NCBI GenBank assembly: GCA_026018925.1
Contig: JAKSZU010000003.1
Location: 186,540,005 to 186,604,004, forward strand
Direction of reading: 5' to 3'
Origin: Tupaia tana
Lineage: Eukaryota; Chordata; Mammalia; Scandentia; Tupaiidae
Length of the DNA stretch: 64,000 bases
Under the pieces are notes generated by a model. The model was not told where the DNA came from. It did no database searches and saw only the letters and a list, made by a program, of their open reading frames with translations. This document shows, piece after piece, positions 11,027 through 20,440 of the stretch. The stretch's first letter is position 1. Every line of letters begins with the position of its first letter. The position numbers were made by a program, and so were the translations under genes.

Positions 11027-11291
11027 GAGACCAGTAGTTGGCGTAATGGCTATGGCTCTGGACTCCCATGTAGTCGACCGTGGTTCGAGTCCTGGACCTG
11101 GTGGCTTAAACTCACACTGGGTGTTTGTGCGTGTGCGTCCAAGATCCCGAGAGGAGAATGGAGGAGAAGGGATTGTGGCATGGCCATCTCCCCTGGGGGG
11201 TGACTTCTCACTTTCTGTCTTTCTATGTCTTTCTGGCAAGTGCACACACCCTATATCAAAAACCTCTCTAAAAGAAAAAAAAAAAAAAAAA
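11027..11291 (+). repeat. SINE-L in the tail of the previous copy
   Basis: Head 'gagaccagtagttggcgtaa' starts in the A-rich tail of the preceding SINE. Long A tail at 11274-11291. Confidence 0.9.
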
Positions 11292-11406
11292 GAAATGGCA
11301 TATTACTCAACAATTGCTTAACGGTATAAATTAAAAATCTACATCTTATTTTTTTTTTTTTTTTTTGCCCAGTAGTGGAAATTAAAATATTAAAAGATAA
11401 AGAGGG

Positions 11407-11662
11407 TTTTTTTTTTTTTTTTTCCTTTGGAGAGGTTTTTGCTATAGGGTGTGTGCGCTTGCCAGAAAGACAGAGAGAATGTGAGAAATCATCCCCCAGG
11501 GGGGATGGCCATGCCGCAATCCCTTCTCTATTCTCCTCTCGGGATCTTGGGCACGCACGCACAGGTGACCGGCGTGAGTTTAAGCCACTGGGTCCGCAAC
11601 TCGAACCGCAGTTGACTATATGGGAGTCCAGTGACATAGCCATTACACTAACTGCTGGTCCC
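11407..11662 (-). repeat. SINE-L
   Basis: T-run, GAGAGGTTTTTGCTATAGGG, body and 'aactgctggtccc'. TSD of type AAGATAAAGAGGG/AAGATAAAGGG. Confidence 0.9.
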
Positions 11663-11773
11663 AAGATAAAGGGTTCTTTAAAGTGACCAGAAAAGCCACT
11701 GTACCTACAGAGGCATCAGTTAAATTGACAGCACACATAAGGTCTTCAACAATTTTAGTGCAAATGCATTTTA

Positions 11774-12022
11774 GGGACCAGCAGATGGTGTAACAGTTAT
11801 ATTGCTGGACTCCCATGTGGTCAACCGAGTCTCGGACCCAGCAGCTTAAAGCTCACACCGTGTGTGAGTGTGTGTGTGTGCGTGTGTGCGTGCACCCAAA
11901 ATCCCAGGAGGAGAATGGAGGAGAGGAGATTGCAGCATGATTTCTTGCTTTCTGTCTCTTTCTCTCTCTGGCAAGTGCATGCTCCCTAAAGCAAAAATCT
12001 CTTTAAAAAAAAATTTTTTTTA
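11774..12022 (+). repeat. SINE-L
   Basis: GGGACCAGCAGATGGTGTAA to 'aaaaatctctttaaaaaa'. The palindrome region is deleted ('gcagcatgatttcttgc'). Flanks share GTGCATTTTA. Confidence 0.9.
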
Positions 12023-12035
12023 AGTGCATTTTAAG

Positions 12036-12200
12036 GGGCTGGTAATTGGTGTGGTGGTTAGTGTGCTGGGCTTCACCATGGCTTACTGCAGTTCGAGTCC
12101 CAGACCTGGCAGCTTGCTTTACCACTTTCCCGTTCTCTCTCTAGTCAAGTTAATAATAACAAATATAATGAAATAAATTCTTTGTAAAAAATTATATTTT
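12036..12200 (+). repeat. SINE-S
   Basis: Head 'ggggctggtaattggtgtgg', B box 'agttcgagtcc', 'ctagtcaagtt' end and A/T tail. Confidence 0.8.
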
Positions 12201-12294
12201 AAAAAACAAATATATTTCAGTTTTTTGGCCTCAAAAAAATGGACATTTTTCCATGAAATTTTTGAAGTGCCTGTATACTTACTGGGAACAGTAA

Positions 12295-12532
12295 CTTCTA
12301 GAAGATAATGGGATCATTTTTCCTCAAAATGTAGAGGAAATATAACTACTTTTTGACTTCTATACCTATTTAAACTGTTCATTATCAGCAAGAATGAGGT
12401 CCATTGTGAGGATATACAGAAAACTGGGAATTTATCACTTATAAAAACTTGGTGCAAGAACCAAAGGATGTACTTCAGTAGGAATAATAGTAAACTAAAG
12501 AGAAAGAGGAATTGATTGAAAGAATGCTGTGT
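12295..12532 (+). repeat. L1 fragment, copy A part 1
   Basis: 'tagaagataatgggatcatt', 'agcaagaatgaggtcc' and 'aaaggatgtacttcagtagg' follow an old L1 coding region. It continues at 13139-13200 and 13724-13895 after SINE insertions. Its closest match in the window is 16110-16480. Confidence 0.75.
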
Positions 12533-13138
12533 GGACCAGCTGGTGGCATGATGATTAAGGTAGCTGAATTCCATGTAGCTGAACTGCATGGTTTGAATAC
12601 TTGACCCAGTAGCTTGAAAAACACACCAGCCATTTCAGGATCCTGAAAGGAGGGAGAGATGGAGGAGAAAGGATTGTGGCATGGCCATATCTCTCCTAGG
12701 GGGTGCTTTCTCACTTATCCCCTGTGTGCTTATGTGTGTGTATCTTTCTTTTTTTTTTTTTTTTTTTAAGAGGTTTTTGCTATAGGGCCCGTGTGCTCGC
12801 CAGGCAGAGACAAATAGGGCATGTGTGCTCTCCAGACAGACAGAGACAGAGAGATCGAAAGCGGGAAATCACCCCCAAGGGGGATGGCCATGCCGCAGTC
12901 CCTTTTCTTCCATTCTCTTCTCAGGATCTTGGGCATGCACGCACACGCACCCGGCGTGAGTATTAAGCCACCGGGTCTGGGACACAAACCACGGTCGACT
13001 ACATGGGAGTCTAGCGACATAGCCATTATGCTAACTGCTGGTCCCATTTGTGTATCTTTTTGTCTGTTTGTCCCTCCTTCCCTCCCTTCCCCCTCAGCAA
13101 GTACATGCACCCTCTGGTAAATTAAATAAATACATAAA
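12533..13138 (+). repeat. Old SINE-L split by a younger SINE-L
   Basis: Left part 12533-12747 ('ggaccagctggtggcatgat' head, 'ggtgctttctcactta'), right part 13049-13138 ('agcaagtacatgcaccctct', A/T tail). The split is caused by the copy at 12748-13045. Confidence 0.85.
12748..13045 (-). repeat. SINE-L with duplicated 3' end segment
   Basis: Nested in the copy above with a perfect TSD TGTGTATCTTT (12737-12747 and 13049-13059). Its TAGGGC-CGTGTGCTC-CCAG segment occurs twice in tandem (about 12784-12804 and 12816-12836), so the copy is about 35 bp longer than usual. Confidence 0.9.
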
Positions 13139-13200
13139 TAAACAAAAGAATACTGAGAGTAGCAAAGAATTCTTAAAATATATTGGTAAATCAAGGTGAC
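13139..13200 (+). repeat. L1 fragment, copy A part 2
   Basis: 'gtagcaaagaattcttaaaa' and 'tattggtaaatcaaggtgac' match 16263-16305 of copy B. Confidence 0.75.
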
Positions 13201-13208
13201 TTTTTTTA

Positions 13209-13465
13209 AGTTTTTTTTTTTTTTTGAGAGGTTTTTGATATAGGGCATATGTGCTCGCCAGAAAGACAGAGACAGACAGAAAGTGAGAAATCAACCCCCA
13301 GGGGGATGGCCACACCACAATCCCTTCTCCTCCATTCTCTTCTCAGGATCTTGAGCACACATGCACACGTGCCCAGCGTGAGTTTAGCCACCAGGTCTGG
13401 GACTCAAACTGCGGTCAACTACGTGGGAGTCCAGTGACATAGCCATTATGCCAACTGCTTATCCC
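13209..13465 (-). repeat. SINE-L inserted in another SINE's T-run
   Basis: GAGAGGTTTTTGATATAGGG to 'aactgcttatccc'. Sits between the T-run and body of the next copy, and both are bracketed by TCAAGGTGAC/TCAAGTTGAC. Confidence 0.9.
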
Positions 13466-13468
13466 AAT

Positions 13469-13723
13469 TTTTTTTTTTAAGAGAGGAATTTTTGCCATAG
13501 GATGCATGTGTTTGCTGAAGAGAGAGAGAGAGGCAGAAATCACTTCTGGGGGTGATGGCTGTGCCGCAATTCCTTCTCCTCCCTTCTCATCCATTCTTCT
13601 TTGAGATTTTGGGCACCCATGCACATGTACCCGGCGTGAATTTAACCCGCCGTTCCAGAACTCAAATCAACAGTGACTACATGGGAATCTAGCAATGTAA
13701 CTGTTATGCCATCTGCTGGTCCC
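13469..13723 (-). repeat. SINE-L
   Basis: 'gagaggaatttttgccatag' to 'ccatctgctggtccc'. Its TSD (13191-13200 and 13724-13733) spans both this copy and the one inserted into its tail. Confidence 0.9.
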
Positions 13724-13895
13724 TCAAGTTGACTATTGATTGTAAATATATGCAGTATTTTTAAAGGTAGAACCAAGATTCTAGACAATAACAAGAAAGT
13801 TGGAAGAAAGGGGAGTATGTCGAGTCAGGACTGCTACTGTTCTTGTTTTAACCACAAGAAGCAATGTAGAGATACTGGCAAAGATTAAGGCATCT
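13724..13895 (+). repeat. L1 fragment, copy A part 3
   Basis: Matches 16298-16470 at roughly four bases in five by eye, including 'tatttttaaaggtag' and 'ctgctactgttctt'. Confidence 0.75.
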
Positions 13896-13919
13896 AACAA
13901 AAATAAGTAATTTTTAGTT

Positions 13920-14130
13920 TGATTCTGCAGCCAAACTACCCAAATCATTTCCTAGCTTATTCCTTAATGCGTGACATTAAGATGTTAAGAAATGTGCCTA
14001 AATTTCCTTATCTATAAATAGGATGACAATAATGCCTTCTGAGTGCAGCAGGAAGGATTAAATGAAATATATGTAAGTCGTCAAAACAATATTTAGTACA
14101 TATATGTGATTACTCAATGCTTGTTTGTTG
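13920..14130 (+). repeat. MIR
   Basis: 'gattctgcagccaaactacc', 'tttccttatctataaatagg', 'caggaaggattaaatgaaat' and 'attactcaatgcttgt' follow the MIR consensus in forward orientation. Confidence 0.85.
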
Positions 14131-14228
14131 CGGCTGCTGCTTTTATTTTATTTTTTTAACTTAAGAGTAACCACAAATAGAATAGAAATAAAATCTGTGT
14201 CTTCTAGGCCAGCAGAACTAAAAAAGGC

Positions 14229-14310
14229 AGGTTGACTCCGTGGCCTGGTGGTTAAGGCAGCTAGATCCCACATGGCCAACTCTAAAGTTCAAGCCCTGGA
14301 TCTAGCCCAA
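14229..14310 (+). repeat. SINE head only, truncated
   Basis: 'ggcctggtggttaaggcagc' to 'aagccctggatctagccc': tRNA-like head of the older subfamily without body or tail. Confidence 0.6.
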
Positions 14311-14499
14311 AAGACTGAGGGGTTATTATGGGAGAAAATACACTAGATACAGATGAGGGAGGGGGCCTTCAACCTAAAATGATGATTAAATGTAAGGTCT
14401 ACATATGGAAAGTTGAAAAATCCCAATCCTTTTTGCTCCTTGAATATTCGCTTCTAGATTTATACATTCCAAGGAAGGCATTAAAAGAATACTTCCAAA

Positions 14500-14733
14500 G
14501 CCAGCAGATGACATAGTGGTTACATTGCTCCCACATGGCTAGCCGCAGTTCGAGTGCCAGACCCAGTGGCTTACAACTCAGGCTGGGCACGTATACATGC
14601 ATGCTCGTGTGCCCAAGATGGAGGAGGAGGATTGCGGCATGTTCAGATTTCTCTTTTCTCTCTCACTATCTCAGTCTCTCTCCAGCAAGTGCACATACCC
14701 TAAGATAAAAAACCTCTTTTAAAAAAAAAAGAA
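14500..14733 (+). repeat. SINE-L
   Basis: Head 'agccagcagatgacatagtg', B box 'agttcgagtgc', and 'ccctaagataaaaaacctct' plus A tail. The body lacks the GAGAATGG and palindrome segments. Confidence 0.8.
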
Positions 14734-14831
14734 GAAAAAAAGTACTTGCTGGGGAAACTTACCAGTACTGACACTGAAACTTTATGTTTCTCCTTTATTT
14801 CGTGTCATTAGCAGTTCTCAAACATTTTCTG

Positions 14832-15018
14832 TTGTTTATTCCATAGGTGGGGGCACCATCAGCAGAGTCTTCACACCATGATCCACCCTTGGTCTCAGCC
14901 CTGCCTTGATCATGGGCATGCATGACTGTGCTCAGCATGTTTAGGAAGGCCTTGAGACTTGGGCTGAGGATCTTACCATGTAGGTCCCATTGTGTTACTG
15001 CTGTGCTACCTTCTAGCC
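14832..15018 (-). repeat. Second, older tRNA-like SINE family
   Basis: On the - strand it starts GGGGCTAGAAGGTAGCACAG with the B-box-like region in 'ggacctacatggtaagatcc', followed by an unrelated body and an AATAAACAA end. Flanks CAGTTCTCAAACATTTTCTG and CAGTTTTCAAACTTTTTGAC look like a decayed TSD in a hAT terminus. Related copies may be 18043-18250 and 29465-29700. Confidence 0.5.
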
Positions 15019-15141
15019 CCAGTTTTCAAACTTTTTGACTTCAGGACCCCTTTAACTGCATTGCAAGACCTTGCTGGGGGAGTTGTCTATTCCTAGCTCT
15101 CAATCCCAAGAGGTCATGGAAAAATATGTTTATATCAGGTC

Positions 15142-15166
15142 AAAAGAAAAGTCATGATGCATTTTG
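15142..15166. repeat. Half of a mariner-like small element
   Basis: 'gaaaagtcatgatgcatttt' equals one arm of 58271-58338. It joins directly to a 5'-truncated SINE. Confidence 0.55.
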
Positions 15167-15314
15167 CAATCCCTTCTCCTCCATTCTTCTCTCAGGATTT
15201 TGGGCATGTATGCACACGTGACCAGCGTGAGTTTTAAACCACTGAGACCAGGACTCAAACCACAGTTGACTATGGGAATCCAGCGACGTAACCATTATGC
15301 TATCTACTAGTCCC
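15167..15314 (-). repeat. Truncated SINE-L
   Basis: Starts inside the body at 'caatcccttctcctcc' and runs to the head end 'atctactagtccc'. The tail half is missing. Confidence 0.85.
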
Positions 15315-15453
15315 TTTTATTTTTTAATTTGCTACAGGGTATGTGTGTTCATCAGAGAGAAAGAGAATGCAAGCTGCCAGATCTAGGACTCAAACTGCTA
15401 TTGGTCACGTGGGAGTACAGCACCTTAACCACCATGCCTTTTGCTGGCCTCCC
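15315..15453 (-). repeat. SINE-S/L hybrid
   Basis: Has the L-type end 'tttgctacagggtatgtgtg' but the S-type body 'aagctgccagatctaggact' and S-type head end. Confidence 0.75.
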
Positions 15454-15490
15454 CTCTCTACAATAACCTTTTATAAATTAGTGGATTAAA

Positions 15491-15683
15491 GGCCAGCAGG
15501 TGACTTAATGTTTGGGGCACTAGACTCCCACATGGCTGACTGGTTTGAATCCCAGACCTGTCGACTTGCTTTCTTACTTTCCCTTTCTTTCCTTCTGTCT
15601 CTTTCTGGTAAAAAAAAAAAAAAATAAAATAAAATAAAATAATAAAATAATAACAAAGTTAAATAAATAAATAATTTTTTAAA
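15491..15683 (+). repeat. SINE-S with 14-bp TSD
   Basis: GGCCAGCAGGTGACTTAATG head, pyrimidine stretch, A/T tail. TSD AAATTAGTGGATTA at 15475-15488 and 15684-15697. Confidence 0.9.
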
Positions 15684-16109
15684 AAATTAGTGGATTATGG
15701 CTATCAATATTTACTTATAAAAATTTAGTCTCTTAAAACAGTTGTAATAAACCTATTTTAAATGTTAATATGGCATACTTTTTTATGAAAAATAATTATT
15801 TTCAAAAACAAAATGTAGAGTATCATTCTTTTATGTTTTTTGTGACTCACATATCAAATTAATAGAAATTAACTGAATTTTAATATCTACTTTTGCTTTT
15901 GGTCTGTTGTGATATCCCACATTATATATGTGGCCTTTGGAGAAGTACTGTATACTTTATAAGAAAATGAGAGCAAAAATGACATATAATGTCGTATCTC
16001 TATTAACGAAGAAAATAATTTTGACCTTAATTTTCTCTGAAAGTCATCCATTGATGACTGCCAGGGATTCCCACACCACACTTAGAGAACAAATGCTCTA
16101 TACTAAAGC

Positions 16110-16480
16110 CTACCTGTCATGACCACACACAGTATGAATGGCATGCTGAAGATTACCAGACATTGAGGAAAATCTGTAACATGAAATATTGAACCCAAGG
16201 ATATACTTCAGCAGGATGAGTAATAAACTAGAAAGAAAGAAGATTTGAATAAAGAATGCTGTGGCAAGCAAAGAATTGGTAAAATATGTTGGTAAATCAA
16301 ATTGACTATTAATCATAAATATATGTAATATTTTTAAAGGTAGGACCAAGAATCTAGACAGTAACAGGAAAATTGGAATAATGGGAAGTACATCAAATCA
16401 GAAATGCTACTGTTCTTTCTTGTCCCGTTCACAAGAAGTGAGGGTAGAGATACTGGCCAACATACGGTACAAGGAAGAAA
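16110..16480 (+). repeat. L1 fragment, copy B
   Basis: Uninterrupted counterpart of the L1 pieces in 12295-13895, in the same order ('caaggatatacttcagcagg', 'aaagaatgctgtgg', 'tatttttaaaggtagg'). Confidence 0.75.
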
Positions 16481-16528
16481 ACTTGAGAGAAACAGATTCA
16501 TGGGGCTAAAAGAAGCTACTGTATTTGT

Positions 16529-16783
16529 TTTTATTTATTTATTTATTTTTTGGAGAGGTTTTTGCTATCTGGCACGTGTGCTTGCCAGAAAGAGAGAGAG
16601 AAAGCGAGAAGTCACCCCCCAGGGAGGATGGCCATGCCACAATCCCTTCTCCTCCATTCTACTCCCGGGATCTTGGGCACGCACATACACACGAGGCATG
16701 AGTTAAAGCCACCGGTCCGGACCTCGAACCGCAGTTGACTACATGGGAGGCCAGCAACAGCTATTACACCAACTGCTGGTCCC
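16529..16783 (-). repeat. SINE-L with 17-bp TSD
   Basis: (TTTA)n tail, GAGAGGTTTTTGCTATCTGG, body and 'aactgctggtccc'. Perfect TSD GAAGCTACTGTATTTGT at 16512-16528 and 16784-16800. 16801-16994 is unassigned. Confidence 0.95.
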
Positions 16784-16994
16784 GAAGCTACTGTATTTGT
16801 GAAAACAGAATTGGAGGTTGTACATAAGGAGCATTAGAGGATAAGAATGAGCTCTTGGAAATTACAAATATCAAAGTAGATAAGAAACAAGAAGTAGCAT
16901 AAAGTAGTAGAAAGAAAGGGTATTTTTGTAACATAGGAGTTGGGAAGGACTTTGTATACAAAAGTTCAAAAGCACATTGTATCAACAAGTAGAT

Positions 16995-17055
16995 TAGGGC
17001 TTAGCCTCATTGGAGGCCCTAGGTTTGGTTCCCAACCAGCCTGAATACACATGAA
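16995..17055 (+). repeat. Possible tRNA-Ala/ID-like fragment
   Basis: 'ggaggccctaggtttggttccc' resembles the B-box half of ID-type SINEs. Short and alone, so weak. Confidence 0.3.
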
Positions 17056-17126
17056 GTTTTTTTTGGGGGGTGTGGGTGTGTGTGTGTGTGTTGGTCTTTT
17101 TATTAAGATTTTTAAAATTTTATTCA

Positions 17127-17389
17127 TCATTACTTTTTTTTTTTTTTTTAAGAATTATTTATTCGGGGGCTGGCAGCTGGTGTGGTATGGTTCCAAGTCC
17201 CAGACCTGATGGCTTGCTCTCTTCCTTTCCCTTTCTCTCTCTGGTCAAATTTCTAAAAATAACAATAACAAATGCAAGGAAAGAAAGAAAGAAAGAAAGA
17301 TAGGTAGCTAGCTAGCTAGCTGCCAGGTCCAACCATGGTTGGCCATGTGGGAATCCAGCACCTTAACCACCATGCCACCTGCTGGCCTC
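17127..17389 (-). repeat. SINE-S split by an opposite SINE-S
   Basis: Outer copy: T-run with 'aagaattatttattc' on the left, and 'gctgccaggtcc' to 'ccacctgctggcctcc' on the right (17321-17389). The inner + copy at 17165-17280 has its own head, 'tctctggtcaaattt' end and a (GAAA)n/(GCTA)n tail. Confidence 0.8.
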
Positions 17390-17417
17390 CATCATTATTA
17401 TTATTATTTTATTTTTT

Positions 17418-17676
17418 TTTTTGGAGAGGTTTTTCGCTATAGGGCGCGTGCGCTCGCCAGACAGACAGAGAGAGACATAGAGACAGAAAGCGAGAAATCA
17501 CCCCCCAGGGGGGATGGTCACGCCGCAATCCCTTCTCCTCCATTCTCCTCTCGGGATCTTGGGCACGCACGCACACGCACCCGGCGTGAGTTTTAAGTCA
17601 CCGGGTCCGGGACGCGAACCACGGTCGACTACGTGGGAGTCCAGCGACATAACCATTACGCTAACTGCTGGTTCCC
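17418..17676 (-). repeat. Young SINE-L, subfamily b
   Basis: Keeps GGGCGCGTGCGCTCGCC, CCCCCCAGGGGGG, GGTCACGCCGC, GACGCGAACC and CTGGTTCCC. One of the best preserved b copies. Confidence 0.95.
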
Positions 17677-17689
17677 AATTATTATTATA

Positions 17690-17828
17690 TTTTAAATTTG
17701 ACCAGAGAGAAACAGAGAATTAGAGTGAGAGATAGAAAGTGAGAAAGCAAGCCACCAGGTCCAGAACTTGAACCACAGTCAGCCACATGGGAGTCCAGTG
17801 CTTTAATCACCATGCCACCTGCCTGCCC
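17690..17828 (-). repeat. SINE-S
   Basis: 'aatttgaccagagagaaaca', 'aagcaagccaccaggtccag' and 'ccacctgcctgcccc'. Confidence 0.85.
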
Positions 17829-17842
17829 CTCACACATGAGAT

Positions 17843-17915
17843 CTTTTAATCCTAGCTAGTTGAGAGTCTGGGGCAGTAAGATCATAGCATGGCAAGATCC
17901 TGTCAAAACACTACC
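17843..17915 (+). repeat. 7SL-like (Alu/B1-like) fragment
   Basis: 'ttttaatcctagctagttga', 'gagtctggggcagtaagatc' and 'catggcaagatcctgtc' match the order of a 7SL-derived SINE (AATCCCAGC...GGCTGAGGCAGGAGGATC...GCAAGACCCTGTC), much decayed. Confidence 0.5.
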
Positions 17916-18042
17916 TCCCTGTCACCATTGCTCTGATGAAGGAAAGAAATGGAATGAGTTCATTTCTATCAAAATTAAAGAGTTCTGTGCATTGAAGGAA
18001 CATGATAGAATGGGAAAAGATACTTCAAAATGTAAAAACTGG

Positions 18043-18250
18043 CCAGCTGTGGTAGCACGATGGTAACTTGCTGCTCAGCCATGCTGGATCCATATGTGAT
18101 TGTGAGTTTGGTTCCCATTTGACTTGCACGTGGCAGATGTGCATGTGTGCTCCTGATCCTGACTGGCTAGGACAGCTGACATAAGATCCTGTTGAGGGTA
18201 CCTGTTTTTCTCTTTCTCTGTCCCTAACTCTCATGAAAGAAAGAAGCAAA
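18043..18250 (+). repeat. Second tRNA-like SINE family or old SINE-L relative
   Basis: Head 'ggccagctgtggtagcacga', a body with 'gtgcatgtgtgctcctgatc', CT-rich stretch and AAAG tail. Layout as SINE-L but the body sequence differs. Confidence 0.5.
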
Positions 18251-18280
18251 CTTTTTTTAAATGTAAAAAAACTGACAAAA

Positions 18281-18525
18281 GGACCAGCAGGTAGCATGGT
18301 GGTTAAGGTGGCTGGATCCCACAAGGCCAATTGTGTGGTTGAGTCCTAGACCCAGTGGCTTGAAAAGCATCCTCTTGGCATATGCATGTTTGTGCAAATC
18401 TGGAGAGGAGAATAAAGGAGAAGGGATTGGAGCATAGCCATCCCCCCAAAGGACGATTTCTTACTTTCCCTCCCTTTCTATCTCTCTCTTTATCTGGCAA
18501 GCATAAGCGCTCTATGACAAAACTA
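18281..18525 (+). repeat. SINE-L, older subfamily
   Basis: GGACCAGCAGGTAGCATGGT head with GGCTGGATCCCAC, 'gaaaagcatcctctt' and 'agcgctctatgacaaaact'. 18526-18641 is unassigned. Confidence 0.8.
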
Positions 18526-18641
18526 AAATTATAAATGAAAACAGTAAGATCACACTTTATACATTTTAGTTTTAGGGGAAGAAAACAAGAACACTGAATG
18601 TATTATCTTTTCCTTCATAACACATTACCCTCCTAATTTAA

Positions 18642-18794
18642 CTTGTGTGTGTGTGTGTGTGCGTGTGTGTGTGTGTGTATGCATGAATGCACATGTGCCC
18701 AGCAAGATTTTCAAGCCACCGTATCCAGGACTTGAACCATGCTGTCAGTCATGTGGAATCTAGCACCTTAACCACCATGCCACCTGCCAGCCCC
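18642..18794 (-). repeat. Truncated SINE-L behind (TG)n
   Basis: (TG)n at 18642-18678, then 'gcacatgtgcccagcaagat' to 'ccacctgccagcccc'. The tail half is replaced by the repeat tract. Confidence 0.75.
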
Positions 18795-18829
18795 AACACA
18801 CATTATTTTACAGATGCTGAGAGTTAGGA

Positions 18830-19295
18830 ATTTGGTAGCAAGCAACCTAGCTGGGTGGTTCAACACTAAATCAGGATGTCTTCTTAAGTTGTAGTCAAAC
18901 TGTCTGCCAGGGCTTCAGTCATTTGAAAGTTGATTGAGACTGTTATATCTGTTTCTAAGATGGCTTATTCACATCGTTGTTAGCAAGAGGCCTCAGTTCC
19001 TTGCTGGTTGTTGGCAGGTTTCCTATTTGGGCCTTTCCACGGGGTTGCTTGAGTAGACCAAAAGGCATCTTCTTTTGGCATGGCATATGCTTCCTTCAGA
19101 GTATGTGATCTGAGAGAGCGCAGGCAGGAATCCACTGTGCCTCTTCTGACCTACCATCCCAAGTGGCATACTGTCACTTTCTGTTCATTAGAAACAAGTC
19201 ACTAAGTCCATACAATACTTAAGGGGAGGGAAATATGACGTCACCTCATGAAGGTGGGAATATAAAATAGTTTGTAGACTTTCTAAAATTCTTAG
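18830..19295. repeat. Ancient interspersed repeat, class not assigned
   Basis: 'gcctttccacggggttgctt', 'gtgatctgagagagcgcagg' and 'atactgtcactttctgttca' resemble a widespread mammalian repeat that I cannot name with confidence (LTR- or L1-like). Confidence 0.4.
19236..19267 (+). promoter_or_regulatory. CRE palindrome 17 bp before a TATA-like box
   Basis: TGACGTCA at 19236-19243 is a full CREB/ATF consensus. TATAAAA follows at 19261-19267. No transcript is visible downstream, where a SINE begins at 19296, so function is speculative. Confidence 0.35.
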
Positions 19296-19474
19296 GACTA
19301 GTCAGTGGCATGGTGACTAAGGTAGCTGGATCCCATATAGTCAACTGGGCAGTTCAAGTCCAGTCCTGGCAGCTTGAAAAGCACACTGGGTGTGTGTATG
19401 TGTGTGTCCAAAGGTCTCAAGGATTGCGGGTGGCATGGCCATTTCTTTGGGAGTGCTTTCTCACTTTCTCTTTA

Positions 19475-19505
<31 letters not shown>

Positions 19506-19530
19506 CTGGCAAGCACACCTCCCCAAAGCA
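19296..19530 (+). repeat. SINE-L, older subfamily, with (CT)n
   Basis: Head 'ggactagtcagtggcatggt', GTAGCTGGATCCC, (CT)n at 19473-19499 and 'ccccaaagcaaatttaaatt' end. Confidence 0.8.
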
Positions 19531-19604
19531 AATTTAAATTAATTAATTAATAAATGAAAACCCTACAGTGGATAATACCAAATGTTATCAATAATAGCAT
19601 GGTA

Positions 19605-19866
19605 GGGACCAGCAGATGGCATAATGGTTATGTTGCTGGACTCCCACATAGTCAGCTACAATTTGAGTACTGGACCCAGCGGCCTGAAACTCGTGTCGGG
19701 CGCATGTGCGTGCATGCCCAAAATTCCGAAGGGAGAATGGAGGAGAAGGGATTGTGGCATGGCCATCCCCCCTGGGGGGTGACTTCTTGCTTTCTGTCTC
19801 TCTGTCTCTCTCCGTCTGCCTGGCAAGCACATGCGCCCGATACCAAAAATCTCTCTTCTAGACAAT
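19605..19866 (+). repeat. SINE-L
   Basis: GGGACCAGCAGATGGCATAATGG head, intact palindrome and 'gcgcccgataccaaaaatct'. Flanks share AATAATAGCA...GTAG. Confidence 0.9.
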
Positions 19867-19914
19867 AATAATAATAGCAGCATTGTAGACCCTGCAGCTC
19901 TTTTAAGCATGTGA

Positions 19915-20100
19915 ATGTCCTATGACCCAGTGTCATTCCTAGATATATGCCTCAAAACATTTGTAGGAGTCTCATAAGAGGGATGTGTACATGAATATAC
20001 ATGGCTATATTATTTGTAGTAGCAAGAAGTTGAAAACAGTATAGTTGTCTTGTATGTCAGTCTTTGTGTAGATAGGTAAAATTCATGAGTACACATTGTG
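19915..20100 (+). repeat. L1 3'-region fragment
   Basis: 'atgacccagtgtcattccta' then 'gtagtagcaagaagttgaaa', the order seen in the L1 3' region. Confidence 0.65.
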
Positions 20101-20440
20101 TTGGTTTCCTAGGGTTGCTTTAACAAAGTACCACAAAATTGAAGCTTAAAACAACAGAAATGTATTCTCTCTCAGTTCTAGAAGTATATAAGAATCCTTA
20201 ATCCTTCCTTGCTTGTTCCTAGATTATGGTGATAGCTGTTAATCCTTGACTAGGAGCTGCATCACTTTAATCTCTCTGCTTTTGTTGTCACATGGCATTC
20301 TCCCTCTGTATCTCTGTCTTTGCATGACTTTTTTCCCCTCTCCATGGCATTATCTCTTTTTCTAAGGACACCAGTCCTATTGGTTAGGGCCTACCTGAAT
20401 GACCTCATCTTAGGGGGTCTCCTGTGTTCTCAATGTATTC
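20101..20440 (-). repeat. MLT2-like LTR of an ERVL element
   Basis: Read on the + strand it is the reverse complement of an MLT2-type LTR: 'ttggtttcctagggttgctt', 'aacaaagtaccacaaaattg', 'gcttaaaacaacagaaatgt', 'aaggacaccagtcctattgg', 'aatgacctcatctta'. Position left of the minus-strand internal region fits a 3' LTR. The LTR's outer-5' part (right side here) is missing. Confidence 0.75.

Larger units (their letters stand above)
15019..16095 (+). repeat. hAT-type (Charlie-like) DNA transposon remnant
   Basis: Left end AGTTTTCAAACTTTTTGACT with 'tcaggacccctttaactgca' and right end 'ccacaccacacttagagaac' form decayed inverted repeats. The interior (15019-15141, 15698-16095) is split by a mariner-like scrap and three SINEs. 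Subfamily not assigned. Confidence 0.6.
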
